DNA of 64,000 bases from Dactylonectria macrodidyma. Lineage: Eukaryota; Ascomycota; Sordariomycetes; Hypocreales; Nectriaceae. The position numbers and the translations under genes were made by a program. The notes below the pieces were generated by a model. It did no database searches and had not been told where the DNA came from. It was given only the letters and a program-made list of their open reading frames with translations. Positions 34,628 through 45,790 of the stretch are shown here, piece by piece (the first letter of the stretch is position 1; the number at the start of each line of letters is the position of its first letter). The stretch lies in the NCBI GenBank assembly GCA_020744425.1, contig JAGMUV010000005.1, forward strand, positions 2,604,001 to 2,668,000, in the 5' to 3' direction.

Positions 34628-34900
34628 CCTGCGGACCTGTACGATGGGTTGCGACCACTCTGCTCTGACGTCCAGATCTGGAAGATCACGTACTTCCACA
34701 TTCTAGAGAACCACGAGGCTATTGTGGAATGGGTCAATGGGACTGGGCTGCGCCCTTTTATTGAGCCGCTGTCGGAGACGGAGCGAGACGGGTACTTGAA
34801 GGAGTATCTGGCAAGGCTTAAGAAAGCTTATCCTACACAGAGCGATGGAAAAGTCCTGCTACCGTATCCACGATTGTTCCTGGTCGCTACGAAGGCGTAA

Positions 34901-35517
34901 AGGAAGACAGAGACTTCTTGACGCTGCTCGGAATTCAATTTATAGGCGAATTGAGACTCAATCGAGATTCTTGTTCAGTAGCTTTCCCAACTTGCCTGCT
35001 TTGACGTCGCACTACTGAAATAACGAGAGATTAGTCTCATGTCGGAAGGAATAATATCTCCTAACTTCCCCTTGTAAGGGGGTTTCCTTCGGATACGTGA
35101 GGGAGCAAAGTGATATATTAAGTTAGATTGGGGTCAGAATCTGTAGCTGAAGTGCCTAGCGGAGCTTTGGGAATTCCCTATGTGTTAGCTTGCATCACTG
35201 TACATTTTTTTATTACATTGTCTAACATAATGAGGCTTCTTCGAAGTCACCATCAGGCTCACTACTCTTAGACGCCCACCACAGCCCCCTTGCTGTATCC
35301 AATTATAACGAATCAGCCACGGCGATGCTTAGCCCACCTGCATGGTGCAGGTTAGGCAGCCTGAATGACAAAAGTGTGCAGTAGCTCGGATCAAAGGTCG
35401 GTGCGTGTCAGAGACTCTCGAGGGCAGCCGCTTTTCGTACCATCAAAGGAGGCGTTGGCTGCTTGAACAATCTGAGCGATTTCATTATTCAGAGCGTCGT
35501 TAGAATCACACTTCACC
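34901..35517. other. Intergenic region upstream of HET gene
   Basis: This is the 3' region of the split methyltransferase gene and the promoter of the HET gene. No further coding or RNA feature was seen. Confidence 0.4.
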
Positions 35518-37629
35518 ATGGGCTCCAAGATACCTATTAGCAACCTCAACACTCTGGAAGAGGATATCCACGATATGATGGGACTAAAAAATTACCACAG
35601 GGCCGGCCAATTTGCGTACGCGCGTGCTGAGGGAGCCACCGCAGCGACTTTCAAATATCCGCCCGAGGATTGGGATGCTATTGTGTCGGCGATTCGGCAG
35701 TGGGCATCAACCAAATCACTTAGTTCTACACATCAGAAAGAGCCTGGACGATTATATCAACCAATGCACGATCCGTTCGAAATTCGTGTGCTTGAGCTCC
35801 AACCCGGTACTGACGACGACAAACTCCGAGGCACTCTACATCATTGCACGGTCGAATTTGACCAACGTATTGAGGTGGAAGGAGGATCCTACAGGACTAG
35901 ATGGGCTCTTTCTATGAAAGATCTGAACACAATGATATGCTACACTGCCCTTAGCTATTGCTGGGGACCGCAAGTATTCGATGCTAGCATTGAGTGCGAC
36001 GGGCACGAGAAAAATATCACCAAGTCTCTCGAAGCAGCACTAAGGCAACTCCGCCAGCCTGATGCTTCCATCGTCATGTGGATCGACCAACTCTGCATTA
36101 ACCAAGAGGACGAAAAAGAGAAAGAACAACAAATCCCACTCATGGGTAGAATCTATTCTCAATCTCTCAGCACGGTAATCTGGTTAGGTGAAGGGAGTGC
36201 CGGGTCAAATGCCGCCATGCGACTTCTCGAAGAACTGATTCCGCGTCTGCAGTTCAGTGATTCAGACGTGGGGCCCGACATGTTTGAAGGACTTCGCCTT
36301 CCGCCTCCTGACTCTGAAATCTGGAAGGACTTGTCGCATTTTCTTTCTCGGCCGTGGTTCACAAGAGTCTGGATTATTCAAGAGACCATCCTGCCGATGG
36401 TGGAAGCACTCTGGGTTGCTTGTGGCAATAGTCTTATTCCATGGGAGATCCTTGACTATGCCAGCAATATTCTCGTCACATGTGGTATCTCCCGCTGGCT
36501 GGCAGACAGATTTGCATCTGGAGGCACCGAGGGAGACGATGTCTGCCAACGCCTTCTAAACATGGCTGAAATGAGGAGCAACCAACAAACGTCACTCAAT
36601 GGCTCAAGTCTCTTTTCGCTCTTGGTCAAGACACGCAATGCCCAATGCTATGATCCAAGAGACAAGGTTTACGGGCTTTTGGGTGTGTGCAGCGCCGAGG
36701 AGAGGGCAGCGGTCAGTGTTAGTTATGCAAAGGATTGCACCGCACCCGCGCTATTTCGCGACTTGACGAGCCGTTGCTTGGGAAGCACGGCGCTGAGAAC
36801 CTGTTGGATTCTGTCATTCGTAGATCATGAGTCTCCAGATCTACCATCTTGGGTTCCGGACTGGAGGGTGCCTAGTCAAGTGATTCCGATGGGAAGCTCG
36901 TGGGCAAGTGGTGTCTATAATGCATGCGGACGGTTCAGAGGTAAGCAACTATTGTATGACGTGGGTTCTCGCAAAAGAGGCGAGCTCTGTGTGCAGGGCG
37001 TCAACGTCGACACCGTTGTCAAGATTGGCGACTTGTTCACAGACCCGGGTCTCACCTACCTCGACCCGGCTCTCAACAATAAGACTCTGCTTGCGTGTGT
37101 CGACTTTGTCTCGCAGACTCTACAAAACCCACCCTGCGACACAGTCTTCGATGCCTTCTGGCATACTGTTGTCGCTGGAAAGAACGAGAATGGTCAGCTC
37201 AAATGCCCATCATCCTTTGCCGAAATCTTCAGCCTTCTCCTCGACGAATCAACTGGTCGATCGCCTTCTCTTCCAGGACAGACATACTCAGTTCGACAGA
37301 AACGCCCCAAGGGAAAAGGCAGGCTAGAGCTGGAAAATTTGTCGTCTCGACTTCCAGGTCAGGTCTTTGAGATGATACGCAAAGCTATGAAGAGAGCATT
37401 GCAGAACCGACGGCTTGGGGTGACCAAAAAAGGATACCTGGGGCTGTTTCCTCAACGAACTAGGGATGGGGATGCGATATATGTGCTGGATAACTGCCCC
37501 ATGCCATTCACAATGAGACAGGCACAAGGTGACAAGCTTCGACTGGTTGGAGAGTGCTATGTTTACGGAATCATGGACGGTGAAGCTGTGGAGAAAGATA
37601 TCGTCCTAGAAAAACTTGTCCTGGTGTAG
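35518..37629 (+). CDS. HET-domain (heterokaryon incompatibility) protein
   Basis: An intronless frame of 703 aa. The HET domain spans about residues 140-290: YTALSYCWGP, then ALRQLRQPDASIVMWIDQLCINQED, QQIPLMGRIYSQSLSTVIWLGEGS, and the later PWFTRVWIIQE. The MRSNQQTSLNGSSLFSLLVKTRNAQCYDPRDKVYGLLGV region and the C-terminal FMRQAQGDKLRLVGECYVYGIMDGE-like tail are usual for fungal HET proteins of this length. HET domains trigger cell death or growth arrest when genetically unlike hyphae fuse and are related to TIR domains; most family members have no assigned role. No NACHT, WD-repeat or prion-like partner is adjacent, so this is the stand-alone form. Confidence 0.92.
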   Translation: MGSKIPISNLNTLEEDIHDMMGLKNYHRAGQFAYARAEGATAATFKYPPEDWDAIVSAIRQWASTKSLSSTHQKEPGRLYQPMHDPFEIRVLELQPGTDDDKLRGTLHHCTVEFDQRIEVEGGSYRTRWALSMKDLNTMICYTALSYCWGPQVFDASIECDGHEKNITKSLEAALRQLRQPDASIVMWIDQLCINQEDEKEKEQQIPLMGRIYSQSLSTVIWLGEGSAGSNAAMRLLEELIPRLQFSDSDVGPDMFEGLRLPPPDSEIWKDLSHFLSRPWFTRVWIIQETILPMVEALWVACGNSLIPWEILDYASNILVTCGISRWLADRFASGGTEGDDVCQRLLNMAEMRSNQQTSLNGSSLFSLLVKTRNAQCYDPRDKVYGLLGVCSAEERAAVSVSYAKDCTAPALFRDLTSRCLGSTALRTCWILSFVDHESPDLPSWVPDWRVPSQVIPMGSSWASGVYNACGRFRGKQLLYDVGSRKRGELCVQGVNVDTVVKIGDLFTDPGLTYLDPALNNKTLLACVDFVSQTLQNPPCDTVFDAFWHTVVAGKNENGQLKCPSSFAEIFSLLLDESTGRSPSLPGQTYSVRQKRPKGKGRLELENLSSRLPGQVFEMIRKAMKRALQNRRLGVTKKGYLGLFPQRTRDGDAIYVLDNCPMPFTMRQAQGDKLRLVGECYVYGIMDGEAVEKDIVLEKLVLV

Positions 37630-38208
37630 CGAGCTATTTCATATCGTAGGATGATTTCAGGTGACTACATCAAAAATCATTTCTGGTGAGTGACTAACTG
37701 GCTCAAGAGTTGCCAATTTTATCTATCGGACAGTACCGTCGTGTTGCCATTACACCAATCCAGCCAGGAGGGTTGGTGCTATACTTTCTTATAGTACTAT
37801 GCTAGGGAGAAGATGAACGAGGAAAAACTTTGTATCAAGCCGAGGACTAGGAGATGTTCCGTGAATCGTTTATCGAGCTATCTCCGATACATCTGTACGT
37901 CCTCTCTTTGACACCAAAACAGCTGGCCTCCAGCCTCAACCCAGACTGACCTTGATGACTTTGCCACCGCAGATTTTGTCTCTGTCGCCATTTCTTCACC
38001 CTCCTTAAAATTCGTGGTCCTTAAAAGTGTGGAAATAGTATGCTTTGCGTAGATTGTGTAGAGCATCGGCGTTCTTTGATTCGACGCTCTGGTTCCCCTG
38101 TATCTCGCCACGTTTATTTCCTCTGCCTGTCCTAGCTAGCCCTGTCCCTTATTCTCTCGTACAGGGAATAGCACAGTGCTCAATGTCTAACAACCAGCTG
38201 CTAATAGT
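37630..38208. other. Intergenic, short minus-strand frame only
   Basis: A small minus-strand frame at 37878 onward (KSSRSVWVEAGGQLFWCQRE) lacks a supported start. The region separates the HET gene from the convergent RTA1 relic. Confidence 0.35.
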
Positions 38209-39263
38209 TCAGGGATTGGTGAGATCATCTGATACCATCCGCTGCTTATTCCAGCGCTTCCTAATATTTACGAGTTGTAACCTGTTCGCAACAGGCTCCA
38301 CCCCCTTTAGCAATAGTCCAATCTCGCTGGGATGGAACCAGTTGAACCACACCAAAACTATCGCCATCAATAACCCATCGAAGACGAATACCCAAACCTC
38401 GCTGCGCATGAGGTACCCATCGTTTCCTTCAATGGATTCAATCACACGAAAGAGACTGCGGGCCCAGATCAGAACACTCGCGACATATAGTGTGATGAGA
38501 TACGTCTGCCATCGAATACGAGCGTCGGTCGCCTTCACAGTCGGTTGTTTGGCCATACGGCGATGGAACATGGCGCTGACGACGACAAAACCGCCAAAGA
38601 AGAACAGTTGCACGAAGAGGCCGCCGATGATGACATTCTGCCCAAGTCTTTGCACTGCTGTCGCTTCCAGCCATCAATCCGCCACCTAAAACGAGGGCAA
38701 GGTGTTAGTGATGCTCAAAGTCAATAACGGGTGGCAAGGAGCAAGACATAACAGCTCCCCAAAGCATCAGAGATGTCACGTCACCAAACACACAAACGAC
38801 TTTGTAAGCCAGCAGCGTTTGATTACAGAATGTACCTTGCCCTCCGTCAAGAGAATGATGCAGCCTAAGACCATGTAGATGGAAGCCGCCATTGGTGCCG
38901 GTGCCATGAGGATCAGTAGGCTTTGTATGATGAACGGACCCTTCGTCCAGCACCCCAGGTCTTCGCGGCCGTTCAGGACGCGGCTGGCATATCCTATAAC
39001 CTCACTTGAATGAACAAATAGCAGTCATTTTGTTAGTCTTGCTCGATTACGCCGCGAGGGTAGTTGTTTCGAAGGCGCAACTTACAGCATCCACTAATAG
39101 CCAAGACCGTGAAATACCAGCTACGAGTCCTCCAAATCTGGGCAATATGGAGAACTGTCAAGATGCAAAATATGATGGCGACTGCTAGATTGACAGTGAC
39201 TGATGGATCATATCGACAAAACGCAAAGACCGCATTTTTGTAATCGGGCTCGCAGTCGGACAT
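38209..39263 (-). pseudogene. RTA1-like membrane protein gene with multiple indels
   Basis: The start at 39263 (MSDCEPDYKNAVFAFCRYDP) and the first TM helix (VTVNLAVAIIFCILTVLHIAQ) match fungal RTA1-like seven-helix proteins, followed by EVIGYASRVLNG, PFIIQSLLILMAPAPMAASIYMVLG, HSVIKRCWLTKSF, FGDVTSLMLWG, LGQNVIIGGLFVQLFFFGGF and the last helices ending at 38209. These segments lie in different frames. The exon 1 junction (donor 39085, acceptor 39005) is one base out; a TG duplication near 38787-38795 shifts the frame by two; and another shift falls near 38655-38675. RTA1-type proteins are lipid-translocating or stress-resistance membrane proteins. I read this as an inactive copy. Confidence 0.7.
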
Positions 39264-39921
39264 TGCAGTTTAGTGGAGGGTACTGTGGGCTTGGGCAGAG
39301 ATGAGGAACTGACTTCAAAAACTACTTATTGACTTCAACATATGTTTCCCTTGCCATACGGCCCATGGCATTTAAGCATTAATGAATTGCCATCTGTCCA
39401 CAGCTTGTGGGATCCAAGAACCATGACGCACCTCTAGATGATCGAGTGTTTGTGCCTCCGTGTCGTTTTACGGAGTATACAAGACCCCGTCAGCCTGCCA
39501 TCGAGATTCGAGATCCGATATGCCGGATGAGTTGGGGCAAAGCATTCGACAAATCAAACACACCTGGACATGATCTCAGTGCCAAACCCCGTTACGCTCA
39601 TATAGGTATGTAACTTACGATCTCAACGCCAGGCTTTGTTAGGCCTAGCTGACGAGACGGCGCCACCCTGGAAGCGAATACTCGCATTCGCATAACTCCG
39701 CTTATCAAAGTTAACGGTCCTCCTCCCCAGGGTTCGAGAGTGCTGGTTTTTAACCACCCGAGGGTATGAGCAAAAAATTGCAGCTGTCCCTTTGGATCAT
39801 CTTGGCCAGAACCGTCAGACTGTCTCTCGCTTGCCGCCTGCCCTTACAAACTGCCGCTCCAAAACCCCTTGTACTATTCCCGAGAACGAGTACGCTATCC
39901 GCGTCTCCGAGATACGACGCC
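39264..39921. other. Divergent promoter region, RTA1 relic and Zn2Cys6 gene
   Basis: The start codons point away from each other. No RNA gene or repeat was recognised. Confidence 0.35.
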
Positions 39922-41365
39922 ATGGCAACCCGTCGCCCGCATACTAAGTCACGCTTGGGCTGTACCAACTGCAAACGTCGCAAAGTAAAGGTGCATACCC
40001 ATCTCCTTTCCTCGGTTCTGGTTCTGGTTTGGCACCGCCTCTCATTTTGCGGCTCCGTCTTGCCCAATTCGGGGTTGACAATGAGCTATGTTCTGACTTC
40101 CTACTAACCGAATTGTAGTGCGACGAGGTCGGCCCGGTATGCTTTCATTGCAAGAGACATAGTCTCTCATGCAGCTTCAGCAATCATCACATCGGTCCCG
40201 TTCCTACGCTCTACAACCGGCAAGGTGAATCTACTGAGCAGTCCAGTAATTACCTTACCCCAGCCTCCATTGAGGATCATGTATTTTCATCATCCCGACA
40301 TGACGAGTGGAAGCTCAACGAGGACCAGGTCTCTGATAAGATCTCTCCTCTGCCACCACATGAACTGTGGGGCCGCAACTGCGAGTTGATGCACCAGTTC
40401 TGTACCATTACGGCCGATAGCTTGTCCTTCCAGAAGGACGTCGTTACTGTTTGGAAGAACGCCATTCCCAGGCAAGGGTACAAGCACTCGTTTATCATGC
40501 ACGGCATTCTTGCCATCGCCGCTGCGCATAAGGCACATCTTGACCCAACTAACCGCCACACCTTTCTCCCGTTGGCCGACTATCACCAAACTATCGGATC
40601 TATAGGTTATCGCTCCATGCTTCAACATATCAGTGGGGAAAACTGGTTAGCCGTGTACAGCTTCAAATCGCTTCTGATGATCCATATGCTCACGCAACCG
40701 AGTCGGGTGAATCCGTTCAAGTTGAGCGATCCTATAAGCAGCCTCGTCGAGCTGATCGGGCTTGTCAGAGGCGTCGACTCAACCGTCAGACCGTTCATAA
40801 CGGAAACTGTGAACTATGAGTTTCGACCGTTGATGTTTTGCACCTGGCCTCTTGCATTCATCAGATATCTAACAGAGTAAGTGGGTGTTCAGTCTGTTTT
40901 GGATCGAAAAATGATATTAAAAGCAGATGAAGCCATACCGACCTGGCGAATAGGTGTCTTCCCCTAGAGACTTGCGAGGCTATTACAAAGCTTCGGGAGT
41001 ACCAGGACAGTCAAATACTGGCCGACAGCCTTCACCATTATCAAGTAGCCGTTGATAACCTCGAGGCCTGCTTCAGCCTTGCAGCTCTGTCGAAATCGGA
41101 AATTGAACCTGGTTGCATTTTCGTCTGGCTGTACCATCTTCACGATGATCTTATTCTAGATCTCATCGACCATCGTCCACAAGCACTACTCCTTATTGCA
41201 CATTTCAGTGTATTTCTTGCATCAATTGAAAATAAGGCGTGGTATGTGACGGGTTGGGCGCGACAAATCTTGGATCAGGTTGTGACATGTCTTGCTGGGC
41301 AGCCGTGCCCGTTGGATTTAATCCAGTGGCCAAGGAGACGGGTGTATGAGTTGGTTAGAGGATGA
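39922..41365 (+). CDS. Zn2Cys6 transcription factor, compact type
   Basis: Three exons (39922-39990, 40119-40876, 40933-41365) join in phase to give 419 aa. The first intron (128 nt) falls inside the zinc cluster: C-TN-C-KRRKVK then C-DEVGPV-C-FH-C-KRHSLS-C, residues 14-41, a full CxxCx6CxxxxxxCxxCx6C motif. The rest resembles the short regulators of the sterol-uptake/AflR-neighbour type: ELMHQFCTITADSLS, a KHSFIMHGILAIAAAHKAHLDP helix, and the C-terminal ALLLIAHFSVFLASIENKAWYVTGWARQIL block typical of the Upc2-like activation region. The third exon was placed by the acceptor ATGAAG at 40932. It is nuclear; targets are unknown. The downstream flavoprotein gene is transcribed in the same direction. 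Confidence 0.8.
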
Positions 41366-42076
41366 GTGCGCGAGATGGCACATTGAGGTTAGGACAGAAA
41401 AACATTAGCTCGAATAATATCATCTGTTCTCGGGTCTCTCGTCGATATTTAGCAAACATCACAGTCCCATCTTCAATGTTGTGCACCCATTCTTTGAAAC
41501 CAATGAGTTGTGTTGTGTTGGTGCAGGCTCGGTCGGCAAACAAACTTGTCCACGTTCAGATGTCTTCTCACCCAGAATCCTAGTCGCCGATGAACCGAGA
41601 TCATAAAAACGGGTCCTCTCAATACATGGTATGCTTCATCCTAGTATATGAGACGATTCCGTGTTTGGACGAGAGAACTGCTCTTGTCAGAGCGATGTCT
41701 CATAAATACGCGTCTTTCGGACCGTGCGCTAAGAAATCAATCCCGAATACGAGGTCGGCCGCCCATCAACCAAGTTAGGTGCTCCAATTAATGAATCGGG
41801 CAATATCCAACGTCAATCTTTGATACGAAAAGCACAGCCGCCCTCGCCAATTCTCGAAATCGGGAAGACTTGGAACCGACGGATAGACTCTTCGATTTTC
41901 GGGCGACACATTCGTCCGTAGATACATCGTCATAGACGTGCGTGTTTGCAAAGCCTCAGTGGCTTTACATATGAATACTCGATTGGGATAGGCATTCTAC
42001 GTTTTGCTCATCACCCATCGAGTCTATCACACCAACCACCCACATAAGACGCCACGCACCAATCGTCGCATCAAAA
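41366..42076. other. Intergenic, no gene seen
   Basis: 3' region of the Zn2Cys6 gene and promoter of the flavoprotein gene. Only short frames are present. Confidence 0.4.
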
Positions 42077-43216
42077 ATGGCAGAGACGGTAGTGATTATC
42101 GGTGCTGGTTTTGCCGGCATCGGCACCGCGCACAAGCTCCTCAAGTACACCACTCCCAAAGTCAAGGATCTCAAAGTCATCCTGATCTCACCAAGCACGC
42201 ATCATTACTGGAACATTGCAGCCGTGCGAGGCATCCTTCCTGACGAAATTGGAGACGAGGAATTATTCCACGATATCCAGAATGGTTTCGACAAGTACTC
42301 GAAAGACAAATTCGAGTTCATTCTTGGAACAGCCACTGGTATCGACACAGCATCAAACAGCATACAAGTCGATGTTGCCAATCACGCCAAAACCATCACA
42401 TATACCCAACTGGTTATTGCAACTGGATCTTCGTACCCTGGCCAATTGCCGTTCACAACTGTCGGGACATACGAGGATAGTCTCGGTGCGTTGCACTCGT
42501 TGCAAAAGAACGTGAGAGATGCCAAGTCCATTGTCATAGCCGGCGCTGGACCAACCGGTGTTGAGACTGCAGCAGAACTTGGCTACACATACGGCGAGTC
42601 CAAGCAGGTTACTCTCATCATCGGGGGCGATGCACCTCTGCCCATTCTACGTCCCGAAATTGGCAAGACTGCCGCAATGGAGCTTGGAAGACTTCAGGTC
42701 AAGATCCTCCAGGGCGTGCGCGTAGCATCACTAGACAAGCGCGGCGGTCAAGTCTCCATCACGCTCTCTGACGGCAGAAAGGTCGAAGCAGACCTGTTCC
42801 TCCCCTTATACGGGATGCGCCCGAACACTCGATTTTTGCCCGCTCAGTTCTTGGATGAGCAAGGTAGCTTGAACCTAGACAAGACACTACGCGTAACGGG
42901 GTTGGATAACGTTTGGGGTGTTGGGGATGCCGGGAACCTTGAGCCCAAGCAGCTCATATACGCCGAAAGACAAGCCCTCCACCTGGCAGACAATCTCGGC
43001 GCGGTGCTCACTGGGAACTCAGATAGTGTCAAAGAATTGAGGCCCGTGGTGACGCCGCAGGTGTTTGTCACCCTCGGGAAGAAGAAGGGAACAGGGCAGT
43101 ACAACTGGGTCAAGGTGCCTAGTTTTGTTGTGAATGTCGCCAAGGGGAAAACTCTTTTCACCGAGAAGGCGAGCGGGTTGATCGCTGGGAAGAACATTGT
43201 CAGATCAGCAATCTGA
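42077..43216 (+). CDS. AIF/AMID-like FAD-dependent oxidoreductase
   Basis: A single exon of 379 aa. The N-terminus is a Rossmann FAD site, VVIIGAGFAGIGTAHKL (GxGxxG). A second dinucleotide site lies near residue 155, SIVIAGAGPTGVETAAEL, for NAD(P)H. The ATG motif (LVIATGSSYPG) and the C-terminal FAD-contacting VWGVGDAGN complete the pyridine nucleotide-disulphide oxidoreductase type II pattern. It lacks redox cysteine pairs and obvious membrane segments. AMID/FSP1-like proteins reduce quinones or act in stress-induced cell death; fungal relatives are mostly unassigned. The specific substrate is inferred only as quinone-like. Confidence 0.88.
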   Translation: MAETVVIIGAGFAGIGTAHKLLKYTTPKVKDLKVILISPSTHHYWNIAAVRGILPDEIGDEELFHDIQNGFDKYSKDKFEFILGTATGIDTASNSIQVDVANHAKTITYTQLVIATGSSYPGQLPFTTVGTYEDSLGALHSLQKNVRDAKSIVIAGAGPTGVETAAELGYTYGESKQVTLIIGGDAPLPILRPEIGKTAAMELGRLQVKILQGVRVASLDKRGGQVSITLSDGRKVEADLFLPLYGMRPNTRFLPAQFLDEQGSLNLDKTLRVTGLDNVWGVGDAGNLEPKQLIYAERQALHLADNLGAVLTGNSDSVKELRPVVTPQVFVTLGKKKGTGQYNWVKVPSFVVNVAKGKTLFTEKASGLIAGKNIVRSAI

Positions 43217-43885
43217 TCTCATAATTTAGAGATGTAGCACTTGTGGGTGCCGTGTAGACAAATGACGGCTTAATTACTAGAGAGAAGTCGATATCATAGA
43301 GTTAGACAAGAAACAACTAAGATGCAGCAAATTTCTTAGATTCAAGAGCTCCCGTAGATCTTATCGTTCAGCTGCAGCGATAACGATGCTCACTCAGCTT
43401 CTTTTTGATTTTGCAGCCGCCATTATTTTTGTCTGTAGATCAGCAACATGTACTGTGTCAAAGTGACCGAGGGGTTCTGTTTGAGCCTTTGTGCCACATC
43501 GCTTCCGCCGTTTCACGACCCCCCTGGCAAAAAATTGGGCCTCATTGTCTCCCATGGCGTCTACCCGGTACACTCGAATCAACTGTCGCGCCAAAGTCGA
43601 CAAACAAGGACAGCAGTCACTCCAGTGGATAGTGAGTTTCAGGTCGGGTAGATACATTGCGCCGCGACCGACCCGGCGTGGCTTAGAGCCGGTTAGTGGC
43701 ATAACCTTGCAGCAGCCGCCCAGCCTCGAGGAGAAGCGGCTGGGCTAGTTTCGGATCAGGAAACTATAAAAGTAAGGGGGCGCTCTTTGGACCTCCTGAT
43801 AGCTTGACGAGATAACGACCATTTCATATTTTATTCCCTTTATCTATTCTTTGCTTCTTCCTAGCTCCCATCACCAGTTCGAGAA
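43217..43885. other. Intergenic, no gene seen
   Basis: It ends with a pyrimidine-rich stretch ahead of the oxysterol-binding protein start. No recognised features. Confidence 0.4.
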
Positions 43886-45209
43886 ATGTCGCGCACAGAT
43901 ATGCACCGAGAGCCAACCAGCGAGGCTGGCAAGTCGATGTCCTCCCGTCTTATCGACCTGGTCAAGGTAAGATATCCATCCTGCTCACCGGTAGCTCCCT
44001 CCCGTGCCTGATTAGCTTCAGCACGCGATGTACACAATTGAAGGCGTGACTAATAAATCCCACCAGCTCTTTTCATCCATCAAAGGAGATCTCGCCAATA
44101 TCACAGCACCACCATTTTTCCTGGCTCCGTCGTCCGTGGTTGAGAATCCTTGCTGCTGGGCTGAGCGGCCATCCGTCTTCACCGCCCCAGCAAAGGAAGA
44201 AGACGCCGGAAAGCGAAGTCTCCTAGTCCTACGCATGTTCCTCATTGGTCTTCGTAACCAAATGTACATTGGTGGCGGACCTAACGTCAGCGTCAAGAAG
44301 CCGCTCAACGCATTCCTGGGCGAGCTGTTCCTTGCATCATGGACCGATGCAAACTGCAAGTCATCCACGAAACTGGTGGCTGAGCAGGTCAGCCACCACC
44401 CACCGATCACAGCAGTGCATTTATCAAGCCCAGAGGATGGTATCCGGGCAGACGGGTACGCGAGAGTAGAAATGACCTTCTCTGGAACAGTCAATATTCG
44501 TCAATTCGGACACACGATACTACGCATCGACAAATTCGATGAGGATTACCTTATGCCGTTCCCAGAGGTCCAAGTGCATGGATTCCTATCGGCATGCCTG
44601 TACCCTGAGATTTTGGGGACATACAAGATCATCTCGAGCTCAGGGTACGTATCGGAGATTAATTTTCTGGGCAAGGGGTTCTTCCGAGGGAAGAAGAAGA
44701 ATTACTTTGAAGCGCGGGTCTATCACTCAACTCAGTCAAAAAAATGTCTGTACGAGATATCCGGAGTCTGGAGCGAGAGTTGGGAGGTCAAGGACGGGCG
44801 AACAGGAGAGCTTTTAGAAAAGTACACTGTCGATGCCCCGGAAAACCGACCGTCAAAAATGGATATCAACGCCGTTGAGAATCAGGACCCATGGGAGTCA
44901 CGACACGCGTGGAACGATGTCATCGGCGCATTAAGGGAAGGCGATCTCTGGGCCGCAGGGGCAGCCAAGCAGAAAGTCGAGGAAGCGCAGCGGAAAATGA
45001 GGCTGCACGACAAAAAGGTCGGGAAAGCATGGGAACCGCTGTTCTTCGAGAGTATACCAGGTCATGAGCATGAGCCTTTCCATCGATTAGCAGAAGGGAC
45101 GGGAAATACGTTGTCGGATTCGGAGACTAAAGGCGTTTGGAGGTTCAAGGATGATGATGCGGAGAAGATCCAGAGACCTTTTAGAGGGAGTCTTACACCG
45201 TTGGGATAA
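43886..45209 (+). CDS. Oxysterol-binding protein, Kes1/Osh4 type
   Basis: Exon 1 (43886-43966) and exon 2 (44067-45209) give 407 aa. The intron uses GTAAGA and a perfect branch TGACTAAT just before CACCAG; a nearer acceptor at about 44021 would add 15 residues in frame (HAMYTIEG...) and cannot be excluded. The signature EQVSHHPP, lid region before APPFFLAPSS, RMFLIGLRNQMYIGG and NAFLGELFLASW, and the NPFNPILGE-like KKPLNAFLGE segment mark a stand-alone ORD protein without PH or ankyrin domains. Such proteins exchange sterol and PI4P between ER and Golgi or plasma membrane. The C-terminal WRFKDDDAEKIQRPF fits the family. Cytosolic. Confidence 0.9.
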
Positions 45210-45790
45210 ATCCGCGCCCCGGTTAGACAGCATCGTTTGATGAGATTGACGAAGACATACGATTAGAATGCTCAAGTAAAGATAGATTTGGAAATAATTA
45301 TGGAGGTGCGAAATACAATACCTACAGTCTGCCTTTTGCCCGATAATTGTCTTCTGGACTTGAAGTGAACGTGTGTCAAACACCGAGATTGACATAGTGC
45401 TAATGAATGTGGATTACTTTCCAGGAACGAAGTCAAATAGACTTAGGCGGCGTGATACTAGAAGATGAGTAGTTGAGGAGTGAAGCCGAAGGCCGTCAGA
45501 TTCTCTTAACGCAATCCATCGCCATATTTCGTCTCTCACTAAATGATGATGTCATAGCTTATTTGCACCATTGCAATTTCCCGCACTTCATCAAACGCCC
45601 GTTCCTTTTTTTCCTACCTATTGACCATGTTTTCCGACTAGTGCAGCACAATTACTGTCTACTGAGACTCTGGAGAGTGTGTGGGGTCGCGCTCCTTATC
45701 TGTAGTGAGTCTGCCTCCCTTGCAACAGCTCTCATCCAAGCCGCGGGTGGTCATTGACGGCGCTCAGCGAACAGTTCAAAGAGGTGCAAA
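45210..45790. other. Intergenic, no gene seen
   Basis: Spacer between the Osh-type and MutY genes, with only short frames. Confidence 0.45.

Larger units (their letters stand above)
31526..34900 (+). pseudogene. Trans-aconitate methyltransferase gene split by an hAT insertion
   Basis: The 5' part (31526-32149, 208 codons) carries a SAM-dependent methyltransferase fold: IVDLGCGPGNST (motif I), SGIDSSADMI, FDVVDLTTY and SNAVFQWLP, then LSPGGVLAFQVPFN. The 3' part (34628-34900, 90 codons plus stop) carries the family's C-terminal half (QIWKITYFHILENHEAIVEW, TGLRPFIEPL, PYPRLFLVATKA). Between them lies a 2,470-bp hAT element plus one 8-bp duplication. Taken together the two parts are in the same phase and would make about 298 aa. 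At present translation ends at TAG formed by the first three bases of the element. The N-terminus is Arg/Ser-rich (possible mitochondrial signal); a second Met at 31622 gives the cytosolic length. The enzyme methylates trans-aconitate, relieving aconitase inhibition. Confidence 0.9.
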
